From Photobacterium sp. SKA34 (lineage in GTDB: Bacteria; Pseudomonadota; Gammaproteobacteria; Enterobacterales; Vibrionaceae), in contig NZ_CH724144.1 of NCBI RefSeq assembly GCF_000153325.1, positions 423,598 through 487,597 of the forward strand: 64,000 nt of DNA, read 5' to 3'. Below, in pieces: positions 45,831 to 56,514 of this stretch. The notes under the pieces are model-generated. The model had not been told where the DNA came from and did no database searches. It saw nothing but the letters and a program-made list of their open reading frames with translations. Made by a program: the position numbers and the translations under genes. The stretch's first letter is position 1; each line of letters starts with the position of its first letter.

Positions 45831-48125
45831 ATGCTTAATTACGGAAAACATAAGAGAGTGTTAATTTTTGATAACTCGCAAAAAACTGGGGTTATTGCAA
45901 ATGCAATTGATCGTTTAATCGAACAATTTAAAAATGAGTCAATTACCGTTCTTAGCGCCTCTTCTTATGATGATTGTTATTCTATTCTAAATGTTAATTT
46001 AGCGATTGATTGCTTAATGTTGACCTCGAGCATGACAGGGCAGCAACAAGAAGAAAACGATATGTTCTTTTCGTTGATTGAAAAATTAAATCAACGCCAA
46101 GATGGGGTTCCCGTCTTTTTATTAGCAGAAAGAAAAAAAGTAACCTTGACGATTAACCGTGAGTTAATGTCTCAGGTTGATGAGTTTGTGTGGATATTAG
46201 AAGATACGGCAGACTTTATTGCTGGTCGTGCCATGGCGGCGATGGAGCGTTATCGAGAGCAATTGTTGCCACCACTCGCATCAGCGATGATGAAATATGA
46301 TGATATTCATGAGTATTCATGGGCTGCGCCTGGACACCAAGGTGGTGTCGGTTTCCGTAAAACACCGGCAGGTCAACGATTCTATAACTATTATGGTGAA
46401 GGTCTATTCCGCTCTGATATGGGGATCGAGCGTGGCTCACTGGGCTCACTATTGGATCATACTGGAGCGTTTGGTGAGAGTGAAGAATATGCGGCAAAAG
46501 TTTTTGGTGCGGATAAATCTTATTCTTTAGTCACTGGTACATCAGGTGCAAACCGTACCATTATGCAAATTTGCATGCGTGAAAATACGCTCGCGATTTG
46601 TGATCGAAACTGTCACAAATCTATTGAGCAGGGGTTAATGCTTACTGGTGCATTACCGGTTTACATGGTACCAACTCGAAATCGTTACGGTATTATCGGT
46701 CCTATTTATCCAGATCAAATGTCGCCAGAAGGCTTAAAGAAATCAGCAGAAAGTAGCGAGTTAACCAAAGCAAAAGCGGGTGGACAGGCAACTTATGCAG
46801 TGGTGACAAACTGTACCTATGATGGTTTGTGTTATAACGCTAAGCGCGCGCAAGATATATTAGCAGAAAGCAGTAATCGTATTCATTTTGATGAAGCATG
46901 GTATGGCTATGCGCGTTTTAATCCTATTTATACCGATCACTTTGCGATGCGCGGTGAGCCAATAGAAGATCCTGAAGCACCAACAGTATTCGCGACACAC
47001 TCAACGCATAAATTATTGAATGCATTGTCACAGGCATCATGGATCCATGTGCGCTATGGTAAAGATCATATTAATTTTGAGCGTTTTAATCAGTCCTACA
47101 TGATGCATGCGACAACATCACCCTTGTATGCAATTAGTGCATCTAACGATATTGCTGTATCACAAATGGATGGTCCTCGTGGTCAGTCTCTCACCCACGA
47201 AGTGATTAAAGAAGCGATTGATTATCGTCAGGCGATGGGACGTTTACATCGAGAATTTGCTGCTGATGGTGAGTGGTTCTTTAAACCTTGGAATGCAGAA
47301 ATGATCACTGATCCTGAAACGGGTAAAGTCTACGATTTTGAAGATGCACCTGCAGAGCTCTTAGCAACTCATCAAGATTTCTGGGTAATGAAGCCTGGTG
47401 ATAAATGGCATGGCTTTGAAGATATGCCTGCTGGTTGGTGTATGCTTGACCCAATTAAAGTCAGTATATTAGCACCTGGTATGGGAGATGACGGTAAGTT
47501 ATTGGATACAGGTGTACCTGCAGCACTAGTTACACAATACCTTACTCGATTTGGGATAGTGCCAACCCGAACGACAGACTTCCAAGTCATGTTCTTGTTC
47601 TCAATGGGGATCACTAAAGGTAAATGGGCAACACTTGTTAATACCTTATTGAGCTTTAAAACACACTACGATAACAATACGCCACTAAAAAACGCTTTAC
47701 CGGATCTCGCTGCTGCTTATCCTGACGTGTATGGGCATTTAGGCTTAAAAGATCTTGGTGATAAGATGTTTGGGTATTTGAAACAACATACACCATCGGA
47801 AATGCTTAATGATGCTTATTCAACGTTGCCTAAGGCAGATATTACGCCACGGGCTGCGTTTGAAGCGATAGTTGATGATAATGTTGAGATGGTACCTTCT
47901 GATAAATTACAAGGTCGTATTGCAGCAAATGCCGTTATCCCATATCCACCCGGTATTCCAATGTTGATGTCAGGAGAGAACTTTGGTGATGATAGTAGCC
48001 CACAGATTGGTTATCTTCATAGTCTTGAAGTATGGGATAAAGAATTCCCAGGCTTTGAGCATGAGACAGAAGGGACAGAAGTTGAAGACGGTGTTTACCA
48101 TGTGATGTGTGTGAAAAATAAATAA
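45831..48125 (+). CDS. adiA: AdiA-type biodegradative arginine decarboxylase
   Basis: A 764-residue PLP-dependent Orn/Lys/Arg decarboxylase: wing domain (1-130), core with APGHQGGVGFRKTPAG, the PLP Lys in ATHSTHKLLNALSQAS near 390, and a C-terminal domain ending EGTEVEDGVYHVMCVK. The stretches MMHATTSPLYAI, GEWFFKPWN, WHGFEDMPAGW and MLDPIKVSILAPGMG match E. coli AdiA rather than SpeF or CadA. Decarboxylation of arginine uses a proton and gives agmatine, raising internal pH. AGGA seven bases before the ATG is a good site. Co-transcribed with potE. Lysine or ornithine as substrate cannot be excluded without assay. Confidence 0.85.
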   Translation: MLNYGKHKRVLIFDNSQKTGVIANAIDRLIEQFKNESITVLSASSYDDCYSILNVNLAIDCLMLTSSMTGQQQEENDMFFSLIEKLNQRQDGVPVFLLAERKKVTLTINRELMSQVDEFVWILEDTADFIAGRAMAAMERYREQLLPPLASAMMKYDDIHEYSWAAPGHQGGVGFRKTPAGQRFYNYYGEGLFRSDMGIERGSLGSLLDHTGAFGESEEYAAKVFGADKSYSLVTGTSGANRTIMQICMRENTLAICDRNCHKSIEQGLMLTGALPVYMVPTRNRYGIIGPIYPDQMSPEGLKKSAESSELTKAKAGGQATYAVVTNCTYDGLCYNAKRAQDILAESSNRIHFDEAWYGYARFNPIYTDHFAMRGEPIEDPEAPTVFATHSTHKLLNALSQASWIHVRYGKDHINFERFNQSYMMHATTSPLYAISASNDIAVSQMDGPRGQSLTHEVIKEAIDYRQAMGRLHREFAADGEWFFKPWNAEMITDPETGKVYDFEDAPAELLATHQDFWVMKPGDKWHGFEDMPAGWCMLDPIKVSILAPGMGDDGKLLDTGVPAALVTQYLTRFGIVPTRTTDFQVMFLFSMGITKGKWATLVNTLLSFKTHYDNNTPLKNALPDLAAAYPDVYGHLGLKDLGDKMFGYLKQHTPSEMLNDAYSTLPKADITPRAAFEAIVDDNVEMVPSDKLQGRIAANAVIPYPPGIPMLMSGENFGDDSSPQIGYLHSLEVWDKEFPGFEHETEGTEVEDGVYHVMCVKNK

Positions 48126-48144
48126 CGTGATTTAGCACTAAAAG

Positions 48145-48178
48145 AAAGGTAGCTCTACATTATTGAGCTACCTTTTTT
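48145..48178. terminator. Terminator of potE-adiA overlapping the end of yfaE
   Basis: AAAGGTAGCTC (48145-48155) and GAGCTACCTTT (48165-48175) with T6 following. The stop codon of the convergent yfaE (48160-48162) lies in the loop, so the 3' arm is part of the yfaE coding sequence. Confidence 0.9.
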
Positions 48179-48456
48179 GTTGTCTCTTGCTTTGCCGTAA
48201 TTTGGTAATCAAATTCTATTTCGATATCTGATTTAGGGACTGACCGACAGGTTAATATTTCATTTGATGCAATAAAAGCGAGTGCGTCATGTTGATCGAC
48301 AGCACCTTGCTTTAATTTACAGCGACAAGCACCACACATACCATTTCGACATTGGTATTCAGGTTGAACCCCTGCTTGTTCTAGCTGCTTGAGCAAAGGC
48401 TCATGGTTATTTCCATGAACCTCCACACCATTAACCTTAATGGTTAATTGATTCAT
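48160..48456 (-). CDS. yfaE: 2Fe-2S ferredoxin YfaE
   Basis: A 98-residue plant-type [2Fe-2S] ferredoxin. Cluster ligands follow the C-x4-C-x2-C...C pattern in [14 protein letters not shown] (near 36-47) and ILTCRS (near 70). YfaE restores the diferric-tyrosyl radical cofactor of NrdB in E. coli. Its ATG overlaps the nrdB stop by four bases (ATGA), placing it last in nrdA-nrdB-yfaE. Confidence 0.95.
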   Translation of the reverse strand: MNQLTIKVNGVEVHGNNHEPLLKQLEQAGVQPEYQCRNGMCGACRCKLKQGAVDQHDALAFIASNEILTCRSVPKSDIEIEFDYQITAKQETTKKVAQ

Positions 48457-49586
48457 AGTTCGAAGTCACCAAGATCATCAGCACTTACATCGTTATCAAT
48501 TTGACCAACAAGGTATGAACTAATTTCTGCTTCTTGTGGTGCAACCTGTACGTTGTCAGAAGATAACCAAGAGTTAATCCATGGAATTGGGTTTTGCGTT
48601 GCACCTTCATAGGCTGGACGTAAACCCACAGCAACCATACGTAGATTAGTAATATATTCTACATATTGACATAGGATTTGCTTATTTAAGCCAATCATTG
48701 AACCATCTTTAAATAGATAGTCCGCCCATTCCTTTTCTTGTTCTGCTGCTGCTTTGAAAAGATCAAAGCAATCTTGCTCACACTCTGTAGCAATTTCGAC
48801 CATTTCAGGGTCGTCATGACCATTACGCAGTAAGTTCAGAATATGCTGGGTACCGGTTAGGTGCAATGCCTCATCACGAGCAATTAGCTTGATAATTTTT
48901 GCATTGCCTTCCATTAGCTCGCGTTCAGCGAAAGCAAATGAACATGCGAAACTTACGTAGAAACGAATTGCTTCTAGTGCGTTCACAGACATTAGACATA
49001 GGTATAGTTTTTTCTTAAGTTCACGAAGGCTAACTGTGAACGGTATACCGTTAGCTGAATGATTACCTTCACCAAAGCGGTTGTAGTCATTCGTAACAGT
49101 AATTAGATCATCATAGTATTTAGAAATATCACCAGCACGTTTAACAATATGCTCATTCTCGACGATATCGTCAAAAACCACAGAAGGGTTGTTAACGATA
49201 TTACGGATAATATGCGTATAAGAACGTGAGTGGATTGTTTCAGAGAACGACCAGGTTTCAATCCATGTTTCTAACTCAGGAAGAGAAACAATCGGTAATA
49301 GTGCCACGTTAGGACTACGACCTTGAATCGAATCAAGTAATGTTTGGTATTTTAGATTACTAATGAAAATATGCTTTTCATGATCTGGCAAGTTGTTGTA
49401 ATTAATACGATCGCCAGAAACATCTACTTCTTCTGGACGCCAGAAAAATGATAGTTGTTTTTCGATAAGCTTTTCGAAAATCTCAAATTTTTGTTGATCG
49501 TAACGAGCAACATTCACTGATTGACCAAAGAACATAGGCTCTTTTAATTGATCATTACGTGTTTGACAAAAAGTACTGTAAGCCAT
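48453..49586 (-). CDS. nrdB: Ribonucleoside-diphosphate reductase class Ia, beta subunit
   Basis: A 377-residue di-iron/tyrosyl radical protein. The radical Tyr is in [15 protein letters not shown] near residue 123, with iron ligands in [26 protein letters not shown] and [13 protein letters not shown]. The C-terminus ending DDLGDFEL is the peptide that docks into NrdA. Length is that of E. coli NrdB (376). Confidence 0.97.
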   Translation of the reverse strand: MAYSTFCQTRNDQLKEPMFFGQSVNVARYDQQKFEIFEKLIEKQLSFFWRPEEVDVSGDRINYNNLPDHEKHIFISNLKYQTLLDSIQGRSPNVALLPIVSLPELETWIETWSFSETIHSRSYTHIIRNIVNNPSVVFDDIVENEHIVKRAGDISKYYDDLITVTNDYNRFGEGNHSANGIPFTVSLRELKKKLYLCLMSVNALEAIRFYVSFACSFAFAERELMEGNAKIIKLIARDEALHLTGTQHILNLLRNGHDDPEMVEIATECEQDCFDLFKAAAEQEKEWADYLFKDGSMIGLNKQILCQYVEYITNLRMVAVGLRPAYEGATQNPIPWINSWLSSDNVQVAPQEAEISSYLVGQIDNDVSADDLGDFEL

Positions 49587-49604
49587 GATTTCCTCAAATC
49601 AAAG

Positions 49605-49622
49605 GGGAGCCATGAGGCTCCC
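49605..49622. other. Intercistronic hairpin between nrdA and nrdB
   Basis: GGGAGCC-ATGA-GGCTCCC, a 7-bp GC-rich perfect stem, lies in the 45-base gap between the nrdA stop (49632) and the nrdB start (49586), about 19 bases before the nrdB ATG. The minus strand has only a broken T stretch after it, so it is more likely an mRNA-processing or stability element than a full terminator. Confidence 0.6.
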
Positions 49623-49631
49623 ATTTAATAA

Positions 49632-51899
49632 TTAAATTTTACAACTGGTGCAATCGTCTGCTGCCATATCACCCTGACTATCTGAGGCACCATCACGAGT
49701 GTTATGGTAGTAAAGTGTTTTCACGCCGAGCTTGTAAGCATTTAGTAGATCTTTAAGTAGCAACTTCATTGGAACTTTACCGCCAGCTTGCTTACTTGGA
49801 TCATAATTGGTGTTAGCCGAGATCGCTTGGTCGATAAATTTCTGCATGATACCCACAAGTTGTAGATAACCGTCGTTACTGCCGATATTCCATAGTAGCT
49901 CGTAGTTCTCTTTATACTTAGCGTATTCAGGAACAACTTGCTTGAGGATACCATCTTTTGATGCTTTTACCGATACGAAACCACGTGGCGGCTCAATACC
50001 ATTTGTCGCATTTGAAATTTGCGATGATGTTTCTGATGGCATTAATGCTGACAAGGTAGAGTTACGTAGACCGTGTGTTTTGATCTCTTCGCGCAATGTT
50101 TCCCAATCGTAGCGTAATTCAGCAGAGCATATATTATTGATGTCTTTTTTATACGTATCAATAGGTAGAATACCTTGTGAATACGTTGTCTCATTAAAGG
50201 CTGGACAAGCACCTTGCTCTTTAGCCAAATTTACAGATGCTTTCAATAAGTAATATTGAATCGCTTCAAAGGCTTCGTGTGTTAGGTTGTTGGCGCTACC
50301 ATCAGAGTAACGAACGCCGTGTTTTGCTAAGTAGTAAGCAAAGTTAATTACACCAACACCTAGTGTACGACGGTTCATAGTTGAACGACGTGCCGCAGGT
50401 AGTGGGTAATCTTGGTAATCTAATAGTGCATCGAGCGCACGAACTGTTAGTTCTGCAAGCTCTTCTAAATCATCAAGGCTCTCAATAGCACCTAAGTTAA
50501 ATGCAGACAGCGTACATAGTGCAATTTCACCGTTTTCATCTTCAACGTTGTTCAATGGCTTAGTCGGCAGTGCGATTTCAAGACACAGATTAGATTGACG
50601 AATTGGCGCAACAGCCGGATCAAATGGGCTGTGTGTATTACAGTGGTCAACGTTTTGGATATAAATACGACCTGTTGACGCACGCTCTTGCATTAGTAGT
50701 GAGAACAGATCAATTGCTTTGATTGTTTCACGCTTGATGCTGCTATCTTGCTCATACTTAAGGTATAAACGCTCGAACTCTTCCTGATCAGCAAAGAATG
50801 CATCGTACATTCCTGGTACGTCAGAAGGAGAGAACAGAGAAATGTTTTCGCCTTTAATCAAACGGGTATACATCAGTTTGTTGATTTGTACGCCGTAGTC
50901 CATATGACGAACACGGTTTTCTTCAACACCACGATTATTTTTAAGCACTAACAGTGATTCAACTTCACGGTGCCAAATAGGGTAGAATAGAGTTGCTGCA
51001 CCGCCGCGCACACCACCTTGCGAACAACATTTAACGGCTGTTTGGAAGTATTTGTAAAATGGAATACAGCCAGTGTGGAATGCTTCACCATCACGGATTT
51101 CTGAACCTAATGCACGAATACGACCGGCATTAATACCAATACCTGCACGTTGTGATACGTAACGAACAATAGAACTTGCCGTAGCATTGATAGAATCAAG
51201 ACTGTCATCACATTCAATCAGTACACAAGAGCTAAATTGACGTGTTGGCGTACGAACACCAGACATAATTGGTGTTGGTAGTGAAATTTTAAATAGTGAT
51301 GATGCATCGTAGAAACGCTTAATGTAATCAAGACGTGTTTCTTTTGGATACTTATTAAATAAAGCTGCTGCAATCAGGATATAAAGAAATTGGGCACTTT
51401 CAAAAATTTCACCTGATACACGGTTTTGAACAAGGTATTTACCTTCAAGTTGCTTAACCGCGGCGTATGAAAAGTTCATATCGCGCCAGTGATCGATAAA
51501 ATTATCCATCACTGCGAATTCTTCTTCTGTGTAATCTTCTAATAAGTGACTATCGTACTTACCTTTTTCAACAAGGTTTTTGACGTGGTCATATAGTTTT
51601 GGCGGCTCAAACTGACCATAGGCTTTTTTACGAAGGTGGAAAATCGCCAAACGTGCAGCAAGATATTGGTAATCTGGTGTGTCTTCGGAGATTAAATCAG
51701 CTGCAGCTTTAATAATTGTTTCATGAATATCATCAGTACGAATGCCATCGTAAAATTGAATATGAGACTTTAATTCAACCTGTGATACGGAAACATTTTC
51801 TAAACCTTCTGCCGCCCACTCAATAACTCGGTGGATTTTATCTAAATCGATACTTTCAGTACGACCGTCGCGCTTGGTAACTGTTAGTTGTTGAGTCAT
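49632..51899 (-). CDS. nrdA: Ribonucleoside-diphosphate reductase class Ia, alpha subunit
   Basis: A 755-residue protein that reduces NDPs to dNDPs. An ATP-cone domain occupies about 1-95 (LTVTKRDGRTESIDLDKIHRV). Active-site residues appear in QFSSCVLIECDDS (Cys near 225) and RQSNLCLEIALPT (Cys and Glu near 440); the radical-transfer tyrosines lie near the end (KTLYYHNTRDGA) and the C-terminal redox pair is CTSC in the last six residues. Length is close to E. coli NrdA (761). First gene of the operon. Confidence 0.98.
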   Translation of the reverse strand: MTQQLTVTKRDGRTESIDLDKIHRVIEWAAEGLENVSVSQVELKSHIQFYDGIRTDDIHETIIKAAADLISEDTPDYQYLAARLAIFHLRKKAYGQFEPPKLYDHVKNLVEKGKYDSHLLEDYTEEEFAVMDNFIDHWRDMNFSYAAVKQLEGKYLVQNRVSGEIFESAQFLYILIAAALFNKYPKETRLDYIKRFYDASSLFKISLPTPIMSGVRTPTRQFSSCVLIECDDSLDSINATASSIVRYVSQRAGIGINAGRIRALGSEIRDGEAFHTGCIPFYKYFQTAVKCCSQGGVRGGAATLFYPIWHREVESLLVLKNNRGVEENRVRHMDYGVQINKLMYTRLIKGENISLFSPSDVPGMYDAFFADQEEFERLYLKYEQDSSIKRETIKAIDLFSLLMQERASTGRIYIQNVDHCNTHSPFDPAVAPIRQSNLCLEIALPTKPLNNVEDENGEIALCTLSAFNLGAIESLDDLEELAELTVRALDALLDYQDYPLPAARRSTMNRRTLGVGVINFAYYLAKHGVRYSDGSANNLTHEAFEAIQYYLLKASVNLAKEQGACPAFNETTYSQGILPIDTYKKDINNICSAELRYDWETLREEIKTHGLRNSTLSALMPSETSSQISNATNGIEPPRGFVSVKASKDGILKQVVPEYAKYKENYELLWNIGSNDGYLQLVGIMQKFIDQAISANTNYDPSKQAGGKVPMKLLLKDLLNAYKLGVKTLYYHNTRDGASDSQGDMAADDCTSCKI

Positions 51900-52004
51900 T
51901 TTTCGTTAGTTTCCCAATTTTCCTTGCCTAGGAGCTTTTTTTGTCACTTTTATAAGTATCTTAGCAAAGAATGTGATCTTTGATTGAAATTTTGTAAGAC
52001 AGAA

Positions 52005-52052
52005 ACACTACATCTTGGGGTGTTCTATCAAAGTGATTACAAGATAGTGTTG
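52005..52052 (-). promoter_or_regulatory. Pair of NrdR boxes upstream of nrdA
   Basis: ACACTACATCTTGGGG at 52005-52020 and TTACAAGATAGTGTTG at 52037-52052 resemble the NrdR consensus acaCwAtATaTwGtgt, matching most of the conserved central positions. Their starts are 32 bases apart, the about three-turn spacing typical of NrdR pairs. They lie 105-155 bases upstream of the nrdA ATG. Repression by the ATP/dATP-sensing NrdR is expected. Confidence 0.75.
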
Positions 52053-52089
52053 ATTTCAAATTATTGCAAGATGACATTTTTTAAGCAGC

Positions 52090-52098
52090 TGTGGATAA
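52090..52098 (-). promoter_or_regulatory. DnaA box upstream of nrdA
   Basis: TGTGGATAA on the plus strand is TTATCCACA on the minus strand, a perfect DnaA 9-mer. DnaA regulates nrdAB in E. coli from sites just upstream of the promoter. The rest of 51900-52447 is AT-rich with no ORF. Confidence 0.7.
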
Positions 52099-52397
52099 GG
52101 TGGGGATTTTTTTAAAAAAGTCAGTGCCTACTTACTTAACTAGCTAATGCCATCAATTAGATAGCAAAATGCAATATTTTAGGATGAGATTTAGGTGATA
52201 AAAAAAATATATTTTTATTGAATTTTCGTGATTTTAGAGGTTCAAAAATTGTTGTGAGTGATATCAATAAATACTAAGTACCCCTTGATATAACAAGATA
52301 TTCTTGAGTGACTATGTACACAGTTTATTGGTCTAATGTTACTGGCATGTTTATTGATAGGGTGGATGAAATGCAAGAGGTGGAATAATTAAGTATA

Positions 52398-52427
52398 GCT
52401 TCAACATTGAATAAGCAATGTTGAAGC
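52398..52427 (-). terminator. Hairpin after ubiG
   Basis: GCTTCAACATTG and CAATGTTGAAGC form a perfect 12-bp stem with a 6-base loop, 21 bases after the ubiG stop. No strong T run follows on the minus strand, so termination efficiency is uncertain. Confidence 0.65.
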
Positions 52428-52447
52428 GAAAGCATCATTTATGTAGG

Positions 52448-53158
52448 TTAGCTTTGTTTTTGGGTGTGAACAATATAGTTCACATCAACATTGGAGCCTA
52501 AACTATAAGCATTTGTTAGAGGATTATAATGTAAACCGGTAATATGACGCTCTTCTAATTCTGTTTTATCTACCATTGCTATTAACTCAGAAGGGCGAAT
52601 GAACTTATTATGATCGTGTGTCCCTTTGGGAACGATGCGCATCACGTGCTCTGCACCAACAATAGCAAAAAGGTAAGATTTGAGATTACGGTTTAAGGTT
52701 GAAAAGAAAATATGACCGCCAGGCTTAACCATTTTGGCACAGGCTGCAATAATTGATGCAGGATCAGGAACATGCTCTAGCATTTCCATACATGTAATAA
52801 CATCATAATATCCATGACGCTCATCAGCATGCTCTTCTGCGGTTGATTGAATATAATCTAACTTTGTCCCTGTTTCTAAAGCATGTAAACGAGCAACAGT
52901 TAATGGTTCTTTGCCCATATCTAGTCCTGTTACTTCAGCGCCTTCAATCGCCATGCTTTCTGCTAAAATACCACCGCCACAACCGACATCGAGTACTTTT
53001 TTGCCAAATAGACCATTGGCGTGATCAATGACGTAATTTAGACGAAGGGGATTAATTTGATGGAGAGGTTTAAATTCACCTTCCAGATCCCACCAGCGAG
53101 AGGCCATATCTTCAAATTTACTGATCTCTGCTGGATCAACATTTAGTGGTTTGCTCAT
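52448..53158 (-). CDS. ubiG: Ubiquinone biosynthesis O-methyltransferase
   Basis: A 236-residue SAM-dependent methyltransferase carrying out both O-methylations in ubiquinone synthesis. It begins with the family stretch [23 protein letters not shown]; motif I is [16 protein letters not shown] near 55-70, motif [11 protein letters not shown] near 125, and [16 protein letters not shown] follows. It stands divergent from gyrA, as in E. coli. Confidence 0.96.
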   Translation of the reverse strand: MSKPLNVDPAEISKFEDMASRWWDLEGEFKPLHQINPLRLNYVIDHANGLFGKKVLDVGCGGGILAESMAIEGAEVTGLDMGKEPLTVARLHALETGTKLDYIQSTAEEHADERHGYYDVITCMEMLEHVPDPASIIAACAKMVKPGGHIFFSTLNRNLKSYLFAIVGAEHVMRIVPKGTHDHNKFIRPSELIAMVDKTELEERHITGLHYNPLTNAYSLGSNVDVNYIVHTQKQS

Positions 53159-53255
53159 TACATTGATGCCATTTTCCTTAATTGATACTGAGCATTATGC
53201 GAAATAATTGAATGATTGCAAAGCGGTAAAGTAAAGGGAGATTGATTCAGAAAAG

Positions 53256-53286
53256 AAATAGCCAAACTAGATGTGTTTGGCTATTT
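53256..53286 (-). terminator. Orphan terminator-like stem-loop between ubiG and gyrA
   Basis: AAATAGCCAAAC (53256-53267) pairs with GTTTGGCTATTT (53275-53286). On the minus strand the stem is followed by TTTCTTTT, as in a terminator, yet it lies about 98 bases upstream of the ubiG start with no gene ending there. The other part of the 630-base gap shows a TATATT at about 53724 and a small CGTAT/ATACG stem at 53747-53760 before gyrA. Confidence 0.55.
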
Positions 53287-53788
53287 GATTACGTATTGAT
53301 AGTCCAATCATATTTATTGCTGTACCCATCAGCGTATCCTAATGCACCCATGACGTAGATGTAATAGGAAGGTTTTGACCTAAAATCTACTTATCTAGTT
53401 TATTGATTTAATAACCATGTTAATTTTATGGGAATAGGGTGTGTAAAAGTTGCGAAAATTCTCAATTTCATGATTCATTAATTAATTGCAACGCGTACAG
53501 TTAAAAATTAAGTTATCACTCTAGTTTTTACAAACCGTTACATATTCGGTAAGTTAGAATGGTTACATTATGATTTGAGTTGTTTTTCCAATAGTGTGTA
53601 ATTTATAAACAGGTACATATATTCAATTCACAATTGTGACATCGTTTATTTCTGTTTTATTTCATTTCCGCTAAATTACTCACAACATAAGTCGTGAAAG
53701 GTGTGCCTATTAGGGCTGTAATATGCTATATTGTTACGCCTTGCACGTATAAAAATACGACAGAAATTACCTGAGGGATATTGGCTCC

Positions 53789-56452
53789 ATGAGCGATCTT
53801 GCAAAAGAGATCACGCCCATAAATATTGAAGATGAGCTGAAAAGCTCTTACCTCGACTATGCGATGTCAGTAATCGTTGGTCGTGCTCTTCCTGATGTGC
53901 GTGATGGCCTTAAGCCAGTACACCGCCGCGTTTTATTCGCGATGAATGTACTAGGCAATGACTGGAATAAAGCATATAAAAAATCTGCCCGTGTGGTAGG
54001 TGATGTTATCGGTAAATATCACCCACATGGTGATAGTGCTGTGTACGATACAATTGTACGTATGGCTCAACCATTCTCGTTGCGTTACATGCTCGTAGAT
54101 GGTCAGGGTAACTTTGGTTCAATCGACGGCGATTCAGCTGCTGCGATGCGTTATACCGAAGTTCGTATGTCTAAAATCGCACATGAGCTACTTGCTGATC
54201 TAGATAAAGAAACTGTGGATTATGTACCTAACTATGATGGTACAGAGCAGATCCCTGCAGTATTACCAACAAAGATCCCTAACCTATTGGTGAATGGTTC
54301 TTCTGGTATCGCTGTAGGTATGGCAACAAATATTCCGCCGCATAATCTAGGTGAAGTGATCAATGGCTGTTTGGCTTATATCAATGATGAAGACATCACT
54401 ATTGATCAGCTAATGGAATATATTCCAGGCCCAGATTTCCCGACAGCTGCAATGATCAGTGGTCGTAAAGGGATTATTGACGCTTATCATACTGGCCGCG
54501 GTAAAGTTTACATGCGTGCTAAAGCGGATATTGAAGTGGAGAAGAATGGTAAAGAAACCATTATTGTTCATGAAATCCCATACCAAGTTAACAAAGCTCG
54601 CTTAATCGAAAAGATTGCAGAGCTTGTTAAAGACAAGAAAGTTGAAGGCATTAGTGCTCTACGTGACGAATCTGATAAAGATGGTATGCGTATTGTTATT
54701 GAATGTAAGCGTGATGCTGTGGGTGAAGTTGTACTTAACAACCTTTATGCACAAACTCAGCTACAAACAACATTCGGCATCAACATGGTTGCACTGGATA
54801 ACGGTCAGCCAAAAATCTTTAACTTAAAAGAAATGCTGAAGTGCTTCGTGAATCACCGCCGTGAGGTGGTAACACGTCGTACTATATACGAATTGCGTAA
54901 AGCGCGTGATCGTGCACACATCCTTGAAGGTCTTGCTCTTGCATTGGCTAACATTGATGAAATTATTGAGCTAATCCGTCGTGCACCAACACCAGCAGAA
55001 GCGAAAGCTGGATTAATTGCACGTGGCTGGGATCTTGGTAATGTATCAGCAATGCTTGAGCGTGCTGGTACAGATGCTGCACGTCCTGAGTGGCTTGAAG
55101 AGCAATTCGGTATTCGTGATAATCAGTACTTCTTAACTGAACAGCAAGCACAAGCGATTCTTGATCTTCGTCTACACAAGCTAACTGGGCTTGAGCACGA
55201 GAAGATTTTAGAAGAGTACAAAGCGCTGCTTGATGAAATAGCGGAATTAATGTACATCCTGTCAAGCTCTGACCGCTTGATGGAAGTGATCCGTGAAGAG
55301 CTTGAGTTAGTTAAAGAGCAGTTTAACGATGAACGTCGTACTGAAATTACTGCTGCTAGCCACGACATCGACTTAGAAGATTTAATCACTCAAGAAGATG
55401 TTGTTGTAACGCTATCTCATGAAGGTTACGTTAAGTACCAAATTTTAAGCGACTATGAAGCACAGCGTCGTGGTGGTAAAGGTAAAGCTGCAACGCGTAT
55501 GAAGGAAGAAGACTTCATTGAGCGTCTGTTAGTTGCTAATACCCACGATACGATTTTATGTTTCTCTAGTCGTGGTCGTATGTACTGGCTGAAGGTATAT
55601 CAATTACCATTAGCAAGCCGTACTGCTCGCGGTAAGCCAATTGTGAACATTCTACCACTTGAAGAAAATGAGCGTATTACCGCGATTCTTCCGGTACGTG
55701 AATACACAGAAGACAAGTTCGTCTTCATGGCAACCGCTGACGGTACCGTGAAGAAAACACCATTAACCGATTTCAGTCGTCCTCGTAGTGCCGGTATTAT
55801 TGCCGTGAATTTACGTGAAGGGGATTCATTGATCGGTGTTGATGTTACTGACGGTGACTGTGACATCATGCTGTTCTCTGCATTTGGTAAAGTTGTTCGT
55901 TTCTACGAAAGCCCTGTAATTGATGCTGAAGGCAACGCAAAAGGCGGTGTTCGAGGTATGGGCCGTACAGCGGCAGGTGTTCGTGGTATCAAGCTTGCTG
56001 AAGGCGATAAAGTGATTTCACTTATCGTTCCTCATAACGATGGTGATGTACTAACAGTAACTGAAAACGGTTACGGTAAGCGTACAGAACTGGCTGAATA
56101 CCCAGCGAAGAGCCGTGCAACACAAGGTGTTGTATCGATTAAGGTTTCTGAGCGTAATGGTAGCGTTGTTGGTGCTATTCAAGCAGAAGACGGCGATGAA
56201 TTCATGATGATCACTAACGCTGGTACGCTTGTTCGTACTCGTGTTTCTGAAGTAAGTCGTGTTGGCCGTAACACCCAAGGTGTAACGCTTATCCGTACAA
56301 TTGAAGGCGAAAAAGTTGTTGGCCTTCAACGTATTGATGAACCAGACGAAGAATTAATTGAAGATGCGGAATTAGTCGAAGGTGAATCTGTTGAAAATAC
56401 AGAGCAGCCAGCTGCTGATACTAGCCCTGATGATTCAACTGAACAAGAATAA
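53789..56452 (+). CDS. gyrA: DNA gyrase subunit A
   Basis: An 887-residue type IIA topoisomerase subunit. The active-site Tyr is in [13 protein letters not shown] near residue 122. The quinolone-resistance region reads [17 protein letters not shown] with the sensitive-type Ser83 and Asp87. The GyrA box QRRGGKG near 560 and six C-terminal beta-pinwheel blades follow, ending in an acidic tail rich in Glu and Asp. GAGG precedes the ATG. Confidence 0.98.
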   Translation: MSDLAKEITPINIEDELKSSYLDYAMSVIVGRALPDVRDGLKPVHRRVLFAMNVLGNDWNKAYKKSARVVGDVIGKYHPHGDSAVYDTIVRMAQPFSLRYMLVDGQGNFGSIDGDSAAAMRYTEVRMSKIAHELLADLDKETVDYVPNYDGTEQIPAVLPTKIPNLLVNGSSGIAVGMATNIPPHNLGEVINGCLAYINDEDITIDQLMEYIPGPDFPTAAMISGRKGIIDAYHTGRGKVYMRAKADIEVEKNGKETIIVHEIPYQVNKARLIEKIAELVKDKKVEGISALRDESDKDGMRIVIECKRDAVGEVVLNNLYAQTQLQTTFGINMVALDNGQPKIFNLKEMLKCFVNHRREVVTRRTIYELRKARDRAHILEGLALALANIDEIIELIRRAPTPAEAKAGLIARGWDLGNVSAMLERAGTDAARPEWLEEQFGIRDNQYFLTEQQAQAILDLRLHKLTGLEHEKILEEYKALLDEIAELMYILSSSDRLMEVIREELELVKEQFNDERRTEITAASHDIDLEDLITQEDVVVTLSHEGYVKYQILSDYEAQRRGGKGKAATRMKEEDFIERLLVANTHDTILCFSSRGRMYWLKVYQLPLASRTARGKPIVNILPLEENERITAILPVREYTEDKFVFMATADGTVKKTPLTDFSRPRSAGIIAVNLREGDSLIGVDVTDGDCDIMLFSAFGKVVRFYESPVIDAEGNAKGGVRGMGRTAAGVRGIKLAEGDKVISLIVPHNDGDVLTVTENGYGKRTELAEYPAKSRATQGVVSIKVSERNGSVVGAIQAEDGDEFMMITNAGTLVRTRVSEVSRVGRNTQGVTLIRTIEGEKVVGLQRIDEPDEELIEDAELVEGESVENTEQPAADTSPDDSTEQE

Positions 56453-56477
56453 GTTATCTTAACTTGTTGATGATATG

Positions 56478-56514
56478 AAATGGCGATTACTTCTAGAGTA
56501 GTCGCCATTTTTTT
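56478..56514 (+). terminator. Terminator after gyrA
   Basis: AAATGGCGATTAC and GTAGTCGCCATTT form a 13-bp stem with one G-U pair around TTCTAGA, followed by T7. Confidence 0.92.

Noticed and set aside
53289..53351. A 20-residue minus-strand ORF upstream of ubiG
   Set aside because: No ribosome binding site or homologous motif is visible and such short frames are expected by chance.
53789..56452. Quinolone-resistance substitutions in gyrA
   Set aside because: The region reads with Ser and Asp at the classic positions, the sensitive form.
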